From an uncultured Prevotellaceae bacterium (lineage in GTDB: Bacteria > Bacteroidota > Bacteroidia > Bacteroidales > Bacteroidaceae): a DNA stretch of 54,006 nucleotides. The stretch is from contig ONSH01000017.1 of NCBI GenBank assembly GCA_900320435.1, positions 1 to 54,006 on the forward strand, read 5' to 3'. The translations under genes and the position numbers were made by a program. Shown here piece after piece: positions 45,583-53,262 of this stretch (position 1 is the stretch's first letter; every line of letters starts with the position of its first letter). Under the pieces are notes generated by a model. The model was not told the DNA's origin and made no database searches. It saw only the letters and a program-made list of their open reading frames with translations.

Positions 45583-47112
45583 ATGAATACACTCTGGCAC
45601 GCCACCTGGTACACGTTCTCCTACCTTGTCTTCTTCTACAGCATGGCCATCATGGCCTCCTATCTGGTGCTCGTCTGGCTGAGCTACAGGGAGCAGAAGC
45701 GCAAAGAGAAGGAAGTACCCGACGACGAGACGCTGAAATACATGCTCAAGAGCTCGCCGCTGACTCCCGCCGTCTCGGTGATTGCTCCGGCCTACAATGA
45801 GCATGTGAACATCATCACCAACGCTTACTCGCTGCTCGGCCTGGACTATCCCAGTTTCGAGGTCATCATCGTCAACGACGGCAGCAAAGACGACACCCTG
45901 AATCTGCTGAAGCGGGAGTTCGATTTGGAGGAGGTCTCGCTCAGCGTCGAATACAAAGTGCCCTGCACGCGCATCGTCGCCGTTTACAAGTCCAAGAAGG
46001 AACGCTTCTCCAACCTCACCGTCGTGGACAAGGTGAACGGCGGACGCAAGGCCGACAGCACCAATGCCGGCATCAATGTGTGCCAGACCCCGTATTTCGT
46101 CTGCACCGATGCCGATTGCATCATCGACCCCATGGCCCTCTACCGCATGATGTGGTTGGTCATCAACAGCCACGAACCCATGATCGGCGTCGGCGCCACG
46201 ATGCTGATGAGCAACGACTGCGACATCGACTGGGTGAAGCGTCAGGTGGCCGTCACCGACGAGAACAAGCGTCTGGACGATTTGAAGAAAAAGGAGGAGA
46301 CAGCGGATGAGAAAGGGAAGACGCCGTCGCTCCCGGTGCGCTTCTTTGACTGGCTTGTCAACCTGCCCGTGCTGTGGGGCATCCTGGCCTGCTTCCAACA
46401 GTTGGAATATCTGCGCTCGTTCCTCATCGGCAAGCTGGGCTGGTCGGGCCTCAACGCGCTGCCCAACATCTCGGGCGGCTTCGGCCTGTTCGACACTGAG
46501 GTCGCCATCAGCTCCGGTGGCTACGACCGCACCTCCATGGCGGAGGATATGGACATGCTGCTGCGCATGGTCACCTATATGTGCAACAACGATCTGCCTT
46601 TCCGTGTGGGCCAGGTCACGCAGGCCTGCTGCTGGACCAAGGGTCCTGTGAGCGCCAAGGGCCTCTTCAACCAGCGTTCGCGCTGGGGTCGCGGCCTCTT
46701 TGAGATTATCGTCAACCATTGGGAGATGCTCTTCCGTCCCAAGTACGGTGTCATTGGCGCTGTCACGCTGCCTTACCTCTTTGTATTCGAGTTCTTGGCC
46801 GGCTTCATCGAGTTTGTGGGCTTTTGGTATTCCGTGTGGCTGTTCTTTCACGGCGCCATCAACTGGAACACGTTCTTCTACATCCTGGGCATGATTTACC
46901 TGTTCTCCGTCCTGATGACCTTCGTCCTGATGTTCTTCGACTACCGCACGAAGGCTGTGCTGTGGAAGCACCGGGGCCGCCGCTACGTGAAGTTCCTGCT
47001 GCTCTCGCTCGTCGAGCCTTTCTACCATTTCACCATCGTCCACATTACTCTGTGGGGCTACCTCAACTACCTCCGCAATAAGGGTACCGTCTGGAAGACT
47101 ATTGAGCGATAG
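45583..47112 (+). CDS. Processive membrane glycosyltransferase family 2
   Basis: 509 residues. One N-terminal membrane helix (about 8-32), a cytoplasmic GT-A domain, and three to four C-terminal helices (from about 385). Processive-enzyme motifs are complete: VNDGSKDDT, CTDADCIID (DxD near 174-176), MAEDMDML, and QRSRW near 363-367 (QxxRW). This set is shared by cellulose, hyaluronan and poly-GlcNAc synthases, so it should polymerise and export a beta-linked polysaccharide. The product cannot be told from sequence. No PilZ domain is seen; regulation may come from the HEAT-like partner encoded upstream. Confidence 0.88.
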   Translation: MNTLWHATWYTFSYLVFFYSMAIMASYLVLVWLSYREQKRKEKEVPDDETLKYMLKSSPLTPAVSVIAPAYNEHVNIITNAYSLLGLDYPSFEVIIVNDGSKDDTLNLLKREFDLEEVSLSVEYKVPCTRIVAVYKSKKERFSNLTVVDKVNGGRKADSTNAGINVCQTPYFVCTDADCIIDPMALYRMMWLVINSHEPMIGVGATMLMSNDCDIDWVKRQVAVTDENKRLDDLKKKEETADEKGKTPSLPVRFFDWLVNLPVLWGILACFQQLEYLRSFLIGKLGWSGLNALPNISGGFGLFDTEVAISSGGYDRTSMAEDMDMLLRMVTYMCNNDLPFRVGQVTQACCWTKGPVSAKGLFNQRSRWGRGLFEIIVNHWEMLFRPKYGVIGAVTLPYLFVFEFLAGFIEFVGFWYSVWLFFHGAINWNTFFYILGMIYLFSVLMTFVLMFFDYRTKAVLWKHRGRRYVKFLLLSLVEPFYHFTIVHITLWGYLNYLRNKGTVWKTIER

Positions 47113-47159
47113 GGGCAAAGAACGGTATGAAGATATACTCGAAGTAAGCAAAACGTGAA

Positions 47160-48785
47160 ATGAAATTATCCAAATTTCTTAAATCCATAAAACCCGGCAA
47201 GTACGGGACGCCGACCAATGGGGCGCTCATTGCCGTGGTGCTCTTTCTGGGCTGGCTGAACTATGCCGTGGCCTGGGAAAACATGCCGGTGAAGGACACC
47301 GTGTGGGCCCTCACGCCGCCCCTCATTGCCATCCTCATGGCGCTGGTCACCAGAGAGGTCTACAGCTCCCTGTTTCTCGGCGTGCTGACGGGCGCCATGC
47401 TCAATCGCGACTTCGACCCGATCAACGGCATCAACCGCCTTCTCCCCGACGGCATCATCGCCGTGCTCTCCGACAGGTGGAACATCGGCATCCTGCTCTT
47501 TCTGATCATCCTGGGCACCATGGTGCAGATGATGAACCGCACCGGAGGCTCCGCGGCCTTCGGCGCCTGGGCCTCCCGCCACATCAGGAGCCGTGTGTGG
47601 GCGCAGCTGGCCACGGTGTTGCTGGGCTGTCTGATCTTCATCGACGACTACTTCAACTGCCTCACCGTGGGCTCCGTCATGCGGCCCGTCACCGACAAGC
47701 ACCGCATCAGCCGCGCCAAGCTGGCCTATCTCATCGACTCCACTGCGGCGCCCGTCTGTATCATCGCGCCCCTCTCGTCGTGGGCCGCTGCTGTGTCGGG
47801 CTTCATCAAGGACGAGAACGGCATCAGCCTCTTCATCCAGTCCATCCCCTTCAACTTCTACGCGCTGCTGACGCTGGCGATGATCTTTCTCCTCACCGTC
47901 CTGAAGGTCGACTACGGCCCCATGTTGAAGCATGAGAGGAATGCCCTCGGCGGCGACCTCTTCACCTACGGCAAATACCGCGCGCCCCGTGCGGAGGCTT
48001 CGGCCTGCGCGCCGAAGGGCCGTGTTGCAGACCTGGTGGTTCCCGTGGTCTTTCTCATCATCGGCTGCGTCATCGGCATGATCTACACGGGCGGCTTCTT
48101 CAGCGGCAAGAGCTTCATCGTCGCCTTTGCCGAGAGCAATGCCTCTCTGGGGCTGGCGATGGGCTCTTTCGTGGCCCTTGCGCTCACCGTGGCCTATTAT
48201 CTGGTGCGCCGCTCGACATCGTTCGGCGACTGCATGGACTGTCTGCCCGAGGGCTTCCGCCAGATGGTTCCCGCCATCCTGATTCTGGTGTTGGCCTGGA
48301 CGCTGAAGCACATGACGGACAGCCTGGGTGCGGCGACCTATGTGGCCGGCCTCACGGCGCATGCCGCCGGCGGACTGATGAACTTCCTGCCCGCCGTCAT
48401 CTTTGTCGTTGCCGTCGGCCTGGCTTTCGCTTCGGGCACGTCGTGGGGCACGTTCGGCATCCTGATTCCCATCGTGATTTCCTGCTTCCAGGGCATCGAC
48501 CGCGAGCTGATGGTGATCTCCATCTCGGCCTGTATGGCGGGTGCGGTGTGCGGCGACCACTGCTCTCCGATCTCCGACACCACCATCATGTCGTCGGCGG
48601 GTGCCCAGTGCAACCATCTCAACCACGTCATCACGCAGCTGCCTTATGCGCTGACGGTGGCTTCCGTGTCGTTCTTCACCTTCCTCGTGGCGGGCTTCAC
48701 CAGGAGCGCGCTGCTCTCCCTGTCCTTCGGCCTCGCGGCCCTGCTGCTGCAGCTGTGGTTCTTCAGGAGAAAAGGGAGTAAATAA
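47160..48785 (+). CDS. Na+/H+ antiporter, NhaC family
   Basis: 541 residues with about 11-12 membrane segments. Family patterns: ALVTREVYSSLFLGVLTGAM, LIFIDDYFNCLTVGSVMRP with the acidic pair in the membrane, YLIDSTAAPVCIIAPLSSW, and near the end FASGTSWGTFGILIP and CGDHCSPISDTTIMSSAGA. NhaC transporters exchange Na+ for H+, and some relatives carry malate/lactate or amino acids. It starts 47 bp after the GT2 gene and may share its transcript. A terminator follows at 48874. Confidence 0.9.
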   Translation: MKLSKFLKSIKPGKYGTPTNGALIAVVLFLGWLNYAVAWENMPVKDTVWALTPPLIAILMALVTREVYSSLFLGVLTGAMLNRDFDPINGINRLLPDGIIAVLSDRWNIGILLFLIILGTMVQMMNRTGGSAAFGAWASRHIRSRVWAQLATVLLGCLIFIDDYFNCLTVGSVMRPVTDKHRISRAKLAYLIDSTAAPVCIIAPLSSWAAAVSGFIKDENGISLFIQSIPFNFYALLTLAMIFLLTVLKVDYGPMLKHERNALGGDLFTYGKYRAPRAEASACAPKGRVADLVVPVVFLIIGCVIGMIYTGGFFSGKSFIVAFAESNASLGLAMGSFVALALTVAYYLVRRSTSFGDCMDCLPEGFRQMVPAILILVLAWTLKHMTDSLGAATYVAGLTAHAAGGLMNFLPAVIFVVAVGLAFASGTSWGTFGILIPIVISCFQGIDRELMVISISACMAGAVCGDHCSPISDTTIMSSAGAQCNHLNHVITQLPYALTVASVSFFTFLVAGFTRSALLSLSFGLAALLLQLWFFRRKGSK

Positions 48786-48873
48786 ACACACGCCCCAACC
48801 GCAGACCCCTCGACGAGATTGTGAGGTTCCATTGATCAGAAATACTGAATGAGACTTTGATACAATGAGAAAT

Positions 48874-48912
48874 GGCCGCCGGAACAACTCCGACGGCCTT
48901 CACTTTTCATTT
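48874..48912 (+). terminator. Probable terminator after the NhaC gene
   Basis: GGCCGCCGGA pairs with TCCGACGGCC (one C/A mismatch) around ACAAC, followed by a T-rich stretch. Confidence 0.7.
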
Positions 48913-48930
48913 TTAATTATTAATCTTTCA
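48896..48930. repeat. Degenerate heptad repeats between convergent genes
   Basis: Units such as TTTTCAT, TTTTAAT, TATTAAT and CTTTCAT follow one another with a 7-nt period, directly after the terminator stem. Confidence 0.6.
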
Positions 48931-48932
48931 TT

Positions 48933-48948
48933 GCGAAGCATGCTTCGC
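48933..48948. other. Perfect 16-bp palindrome at the end of the primase/helicase gene
   Basis: GCGAAGCATGCTTCGC is its own complement and touches the minus-strand stop codon (48949-48951). On the minus strand an A-rich rather than T-rich stretch follows, so it is a weak terminator candidate or a protein-binding site. Confidence 0.5.
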
Positions 48949-51342
48949 CTACGGCAACTCGCTCACCAGCTTGCGGTAGAGGCCGTACTTCACCGTCTCC
49001 ACCACGCCGTCTTCCTGGAAGCGGACAATGGCACGAGAGGCAGCCTGCTGAGAGCAGCCGAACACCTCCATGAACTGTTGCGTCTTGAACTCCTCGGGCA
49101 GCTTGCGGAAGCAGTCGTCGTAGCGCGAAGAGCGCCGTCGCTGCACGAACTCCTTGCTCTGGTTCTCGAAGTAGTTATGCGCCATTTCACCGAAGAAGAA
49201 ATGCTGGCAGCGATACTGGATGTCCATCGCCAGACGGCACAGGCGCCGGTCCAGACCGTCCATCGTCAGCGTGCGGTTCTCCTGCCACTCGTCCCAGTGG
49301 CGCATCAGGATGAAGGGCAGCGACACGCCGATGCCGTAATACGGGATGCGCTTGAGCAGCGTGCGGTCGGCCTTGTCGCCGTTGAACTCGGCAATCTCCA
49401 GACGGCTCGACTGCCACTCGAAGGTCTCGTCGTTGAGCGCCTCCAGCGGGATCTCACCCTCCACACGGTCCAGACGGTAGGCCCACGTGCGCAGCGTCTC
49501 GCCGGCGTCGGGGTCCACCGGCTGATGACGCTCGGCGCGCCCCTTGTCGGGCAGGGGAATCACCGCCAGGCGGGTGGACATGCCGGTGCCGAAGTTGCGT
49601 TGGTTCACCTTGCGGTGGAGCGCATAGGGCGTGCCCGTGTAGATGAAGTTCCAATAGACGTTGAACATCCCCGTGACGCTCTCCTGATTGGCATACATCT
49701 GTCCGTCCTCCTCGTTGTGGAAGGCTTTCAGCTCCAAGACCTCGCGGTCTTTCCAGTCGCCGCCCTTGTTCTGCTTGGTGACGTTGTCCAGCTCGGCGTC
49801 GAAGGAGAACATGTGGAGGTTGAGGGGACGTCCGTCCACCGTCTCCACCGCCGCATTCATGTGGCGGATGAACTCTCCCGTCGCCGTGCGGGCGGGGTGT
49901 ACGCGGATGCCCACCATGGGGCGTTTCAGCGCCTCGCCCTTCTGCGCCTTGGTGGAGGTGGAGCGCTCGGTGCGCCCCTCCTTGTAGCGGTTGACGGCTT
50001 CGATGAGACAGCTGTCGGCCTGCACCATCGGGTCGGCAATCCTCTTGTAGAACTTCTCTATCACATTCTTGCCGGCACCGGGGTCGCCGATGATGAAGAT
50101 GCAGTAGTTGAGGCGGCGGAGGATCTCGGGCTCAAACCAGAAGCGATACCAGGTGCGCGTCATCAGCGTGCCCAGCAGCGCCGCGCCGGAGAAGAGCACG
50201 GCAGGCATCTTGTGGGGATGCACATTCAGGAAGAGCTCCTTCATGCAGGGAAACTCCGGCGCCATCTCCTGCAGCTCCTCCGCCCAGCGGTCCAGAGGGA
50301 GCGAGGCGTAGACATCGTCGGGAGAATTGACAATTGACAATTGACAATTGGCAGGTGAGAGGGCGCCGGCCTTTTCGAGAGCTTCGCGCAGCTTCCTGGG
50401 CATGTGCTCGTGATACTTGAAGTCCATCACCGAACGCACGGTGGAAGCGACGTTTTCGCCCTCCGCTGCCAGCTGCTGCACCCACGGCAGCTGCATCACC
50501 GCCGCCTCGATGCGGACGGGATTCTTGCCGATGACGTAGCGCAGATGGCTGGCGAGGTCCACAAGGGTGTTGTGGCGGTTGCCCTCCAGACTCACCCCTT
50601 CCATCCAGGCCTCGATAATCCTGGCGCAGGGCACGCCGTTGTAACTCACAGGCGACTCAGCATCCACAGCGCCGCGCCCTTCAGCGCCTTGTTGAGCCGG
50701 TTGGTCGGCCACAGCAGGAGCCTGAGCAGCAGCACTGCGACCAGCCCTGTAGTCAGCATTGTATTTTTCAGAAAAAGCAGGGTTTTCATACGTAAACAGT
50801 TCTTTAGTGTTAATAAACAGGATGTCCTTCTCCCGGCAGATGAAGCTCATGCGCGAGGCGTCCTTGCCGCTCTCGTCCACCGCCACGCCGAGCACACGGC
50901 CCATGGCGTGCTGGTTGTCGATGAGGTTGCCCCGGGCCGCGTCGGCCTTGAAGACCACCTTCAGCCCGCGCCCCGAGGGCGTCACGTAGATGAGCAGGAT
51001 GCCGAGCTCCGCCGCCTTGGCCCGGAAGGCCTCCGAGGCGTATTCTTCACTCTTCACGCTTAGCTCTTCAGGCTCCACATGGTCGATGTCCATCACGCAG
51101 AGCCCCGTCAGGCGCGAGGCGGACTGCTTGCGCCAGCGCCCCTTGAGGCCCGAGCGCGAGACGCTCTCGTCGAAGGTGGCCTGGAAGATGAAGGCCGGCA
51201 GACGGCGCTTGAGGGCGGCGTCGCCCGTAGAGCGGAAGCCCTCGATGAGCTCCGCGGTGTAGGGCGCTCTGACGAGCGCCCAAAACACCTCCTCAGTCAC
51301 TGCTTCTGTGGGGCGACTGAAGCTTCGTTGATAACAAAACAT
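48949..51342 (-). CDS. Primase-like (BT4734/VirE-N) - DUF3987 helicase-like protein
   Basis: 797 residues. The N-terminal part carries primase-type signatures: VMDIDHV with Asp85 and Asp87, and TPSGRGLKVVF at 121-131, as in the BT4734 domain related to archaeo-eukaryotic primases. The C-terminal half is DUF3987-like: FIIGDPGAGKNV with the P-loop at 419-426 and SFDAELDN at 513-520. The P-loop has Asn after GK where Ser/Thr is usual. Two stretches (LSVKSEE at 94-100; CQLSIVNS at 333-340) are translated heptad repeats and probably loops. Such proteins are found in Bacteroidales mobile or domesticated elements near HU-like proteins; the role in replication is inferred. The start overlaps the previous gene by 46 bp. 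Confidence 0.82.
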   Translation of the reverse strand: MFCYQRSFSRPTEAVTEEVFWALVRAPYTAELIEGFRSTGDAALKRRLPAFIFQATFDESVSRSGLKGRWRKQSASRLTGLCVMDIDHVEPEELSVKSEEYASEAFRAKAAELGILLIYVTPSGRGLKVVFKADAARGNLIDNQHAMGRVLGVAVDESGKDASRMSFICREKDILFINTKELFTYENPAFSEKYNADYRAGRSAAAQAPAVADQPAQQGAEGRGAVDAESPVSYNGVPCARIIEAWMEGVSLEGNRHNTLVDLASHLRYVIGKNPVRIEAAVMQLPWVQQLAAEGENVASTVRSVMDFKYHEHMPRKLREALEKAGALSPANCQLSIVNSPDDVYASLPLDRWAEELQEMAPEFPCMKELFLNVHPHKMPAVLFSGAALLGTLMTRTWYRFWFEPEILRRLNYCIFIIGDPGAGKNVIEKFYKRIADPMVQADSCLIEAVNRYKEGRTERSTSTKAQKGEALKRPMVGIRVHPARTATGEFIRHMNAAVETVDGRPLNLHMFSFDAELDNVTKQNKGGDWKDREVLELKAFHNEEDGQMYANQESVTGMFNVYWNFIYTGTPYALHRKVNQRNFGTGMSTRLAVIPLPDKGRAERHQPVDPDAGETLRTWAYRLDRVEGEIPLEALNDETFEWQSSRLEIAEFNGDKADRTLLKRIPYYGIGVSLPFILMRHWDEWQENRTLTMDGLDRRLCRLAMDIQYRCQHFFFGEMAHNYFENQSKEFVQRRRSSRYDDCFRKLPEEFKTQQFMEVFGCSQQAASRAIVRFQEDGVVETVKYGLYRKLVSELP
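50325..50352. repeat. Heptad repeat inside the primase/helicase gene
   Basis: AATTGAC three times, then AATTGGC. This is the complement-rotated form of the AATTGTC array at 37495-37533, here 28 bp long (4 x 7) and translated in frame as part of NCQLSIVNS. Confidence 0.92.
51041..51075. repeat. Second heptad array inside the primase/helicase gene
   Basis: TATTCTT, CACTCTT, CACGCTT, AGCTCTT, CAGGCTC: 7-nt period over 35 bp, translated as part of EELSVKSEEYA, eight residues after the primase-like Asp pair. Confidence 0.7.
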
Positions 51343-51755
51343 TTGTCTATCTTGCTGGTCAGGTTGTACAACGCTTTCCTCATCTCAAGCAGGCTCTTCG
51401 TCTCGAAGGTGAGCCAGGCCACCACCTTCTGCTCCCCGGGAGCAAAGCGCACCTTCACGCTGGCTTCGTCGAGCAGATACTCGCCGTCGGGCAGCTCCGG
51501 CGCCTCTATCTCCATGTCGCGCGTCAGCTTGGCGAGCTCGCGGCGGAAGTAGGCCGCCTTGTCGGGCACCTCTTCGGGGCATTTCAGCTCCACGCAGGTC
51601 AGGGGACTCTTGCCGTTGGTCACGTAGCGCTTCGACTTGCCCACCTTCTTCACGTCCTTCTGGCTGGGCTCGCCGGGCAGCTGGGGATCCACCTCTATCG
51701 AACCGTCGTCGTAGAGGCGCGTGTTCGACTTGTATGATTTCGTCAACTTCTTCAT
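51297..51755 (-). CDS. Conserved unknown protein of the primase/HU module
   Basis: 152 residues. The N-terminus is basic (MKKLTKSYKSNTRLYDDGS, KKVGKSKRYVTNGK) and the remainder alternates strands and helices (CVELKCPEEVPDKAAYF, ASVKVRFAPGEQKVVAWL). No signal or membrane segment. I do not recognise a family. It lies 3 bp after the OB-fold-like gene and overlaps the start of the primase-like gene, so all three should be translated from one message and may act together on DNA. Confidence 0.68.
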   Translation of the reverse strand: MKKLTKSYKSNTRLYDDGSIEVDPQLPGEPSQKDVKKVGKSKRYVTNGKSPLTCVELKCPEEVPDKAAYFRRELAKLTRDMEIEAPELPDGEYLLDEASVKVRFAPGEQKVVAWLTFETKSLLEMRKALYNLTSKIDKCFVINEASVAPQKQ

Positions 51756-51758
51756 GGC

Positions 51759-52052
51759 TTACTGCATGCTGATTTTGTCCACATAGATCGTCGTGGCCTG
51801 CATCGTCTCGCCGGTCTGACTCGAATTCCACTCTCTGACCACCATCGAGCACTGCACCCGGTAGAGGCGCATGGGGTCGTACTTGGGGCAGCTCACCGCC
51901 TTCTCGCCGGTGATCTCACCGAGGAAGGTGTCGAGCCCGTCCGTCATCTTGAGGGTCACGGAGTTCACCGTGCGCTCCTCGCCCGTCTTTTTGTCGTTGT
52001 AGCGGCGCGTCGTCAGTTTCGACTGCTGCAAAATTCTAACTGTTGATTCCAT
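51759..52052 (-). CDS. Small OB-fold-like protein (possible single-strand-binding protein)
   Basis: 97 residues from ATG 52052. The order of strands looks like an SSB core: VRILQQSKLTTRRYN, TVNSVTLKM, a middle loop, then YRVQCSMVVREWNSS followed by TGETMQATTIYVDKI. The last part resembles the SSB pattern of a strand with Trp, a turn and then 'ttIyVdki'. The protein is shorter than true SSB and lacks the acidic tail. It is the first gene of the unit feeding into the primase-like gene, with a good promoter 72 bp upstream. Function is inferred from fold pattern and position. Confidence 0.6.
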   Translation of the reverse strand: MESTVRILQQSKLTTRRYNDKKTGEERTVNSVTLKMTDGLDTFLGEITGEKAVSCPKYDPMRLYRVQCSMVVREWNSSQTGETMQATTIYVDKISMQ

Positions 52053-52123
52053 TTCTTATTTATTACAGTTATGTTCTCGTTCTTTCCTTGTCCTTGGGAT
52101 CCGGTTTCCTTCTTTCGACGCTG

Positions 52124-52153
52124 CAAAGGTACGGCAAGCCCACAGAATGACAA
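52124..52153 (-). promoter_or_regulatory. Promoter for the OB-fold/primase unit
   Basis: On the minus strand TTG (52151-52153), 19 bp, TACCTTTG (52124-52131); ATG at 52052. Confidence 0.6.
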
Positions 52154-52208
52154 TGGACCGGACGGATTTGGGAAGGATTTGGGATGGATTTGGGAAAACG
52201 GATTTTTC

Positions 52209-52760
52209 TCAACCCAGCAATTCGAGCAAATTGACGTGCATGGTGTTCACCACATAGCGGTAATCCATGAACTCGTCCTGCTCGTTGCGGCTGACCGCGA
52301 TGTCGTCGAGCCTCAGGGCGTGCTTCTTGGTGAAGCCGTAGCCGCTTCCTTTTCTTACGCTGTCGTACACGCACGCGTATTCGAGCTCCTCAATGCCGGG
52401 CAGAGCCTGGATTTTGGCGCAGAAGTCGACGATACGGGGAGGAAAGTTGCAGGCCCACTTGAGAAACCAGTGGACGGCGCCCCACAGCTGCTGTGTGTAG
52501 ACGGGTTTGCCGCTCCCCACGACGGAGCGCAGCAGCGCGACGACCTGCTCGTCGGTGAGCTTGTAGAAGTTGAGCGGATAACGTCCGAACGTGTCGCCGT
52601 CGGACGGCTGATGCGGGGTGACGCTGACAGCGATGGGAGATAATGAGGCGTCAAGATCGATGCGGACGTCACAGTCCTTGAACACCAACGATTTTCCTTC
52701 TTCCCCGGGGTGTGATAAGTTCTGCGGGGAGGAAGTTCCCGTTGATGTAAGATTTTGCAT
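52209..52760 (-). CDS. Conserved unknown protein of the primase/HU module
   Basis: 183 residues. The first 35 residues are Ser/Thr-rich and probably flexible. The body has a mixed fold with aromatic clusters (FGRYPLNFYKLTDEQVVALL, LWGAVHWFLKWACNFPPRI) and ends YRYVVNTMHVNLLELLG. There is no signal peptide, membrane segment or catalytic motif that I can name. It is transcribed towards the primase unit from its own promoter (52797-52804). Function unknown; the position suggests a part in the same module. Confidence 0.65.
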   Translation of the reverse strand: MQNLTSTGTSSPQNLSHPGEEGKSLVFKDCDVRIDLDASLSPIAVSVTPHQPSDGDTFGRYPLNFYKLTDEQVVALLRSVVGSGKPVYTQQLWGAVHWFLKWACNFPPRIVDFCAKIQALPGIEELEYACVYDSVRKGSGYGFTKKHALRLDDIAVSRNEQDEFMDYRYVVNTMHVNLLELLG

Positions 52761-52796
52761 TTATGAGCATGCTTTATTTTTGAATTAAAATGGCTG

Positions 52797-52804
52797 CAAA
52801 GGTA
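52797..52804 (-). promoter_or_regulatory. -7 element for the gene at 52760
   Basis: TACCTTTG on the minus strand, 36 bp before ATG 52760. Confidence 0.55.
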
Positions 52805-52818
52805 CGAAAAAAATCGCC

Positions 52819-52842
52819 ACTTACCCACTTACTCACTTACTC
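52819..52842. repeat. Three tandem 8-nt repeats
   Basis: ACTTACCC, ACTTACTC, ACTTACTC, continuing into ACTTTTGA. The third unit is the start of the left arm of the 21-bp inverted repeat. Confidence 0.9.
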
Positions 52843-52998
52843 ACTTTTGACATTTGTATCTTTTTGTCTTGAAAATGGTGGAAAAGAGGTTTAAATGGTC
52901 TATTTTAAATTTTATATATTATATAAATATAATATATAAAATTCTATAAAGGGTATTTTGTCCATACTGAAAAACCTAAATGTCAAAAGTGAGTAAGT
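52835..52998. repeat. 21-bp perfect inverted repeat around a 122-bp centre
   Basis: The left arm at 52835-52855 (starting ACTTACTCACTTTTGAC) is exactly complementary to the right arm at 52978-52998 (ending GTCAAAAGTGAGTAAGT). The centre contains the A/T hairpin at 52908-52943. Confidence 0.95.
52908..52943. repeat. All-A/T perfect hairpin
   Basis: Two 16-bp arms (AATTTTATATATTATA and its complement) flank the loop TAAA; all 36 bases are A or T. Confidence 0.95.
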
Positions 52999-53058
52999 TG
53001 TAACTGAGTAACCTCTTTGCCCCAAAATGCATTTTTCTTGAAAATAGTTGCCGAAAAA

Positions 53059-53090
53059 TTTGGAAATCGCGAAAAAATGTCGTACCTTTG
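53059..53090 (+). promoter_or_regulatory. Complete -33/-7 promoter for the HU-HIG gene
   Basis: TTTG at 53059-53062, 20 bp, TACCTTTG at 53083-53090. The leader to ATG 53263 is long (about 165 nt). Confidence 0.7.
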
Positions 53091-53262
53091 CATCATTGAT
53101 GCAAAAGACAGAAAAAGCATCCAATTTTTACGGGTAAGGCATCCGGAAAATTTTTCTAAGTTTACCAGAAAATTCGCCGTAACTTAGCCGTAAAGCCGAG
53201 GCTCAAGGAATAGGTTTTAAGGACGTGACAAAAACTTTACACCCTTAAAATTTATCAATTTT

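Larger units (their letters stand above)
52761..53262. other. 500-bp intergenic region with nested repeats
   Basis: No gene is seen in this gap. From left to right it holds a minus-strand promoter, 8-nt direct repeats, the left arm of a 21-bp inverted repeat, an all-A/T hairpin, the right arm, a plus-strand promoter and a leader of about 165 nt before the HU-HIG gene. In the leader GATGC (53098-53102) can pair with GCATC (53117-53121). The region is far richer in A+T than the flanking genes. Confidence 0.8.

Noticed and set aside
50325-50352. CRISPR-like array
   Set aside because: Units are only 7 bp without spacers; no cas genes are near. None of the repeat arrays in the window has CRISPR spacing.
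52908-52943. Insertion-sequence terminal repeats
   Set aside because: The arms are only 4 bp apart and no transposase gene is present between or next to them.
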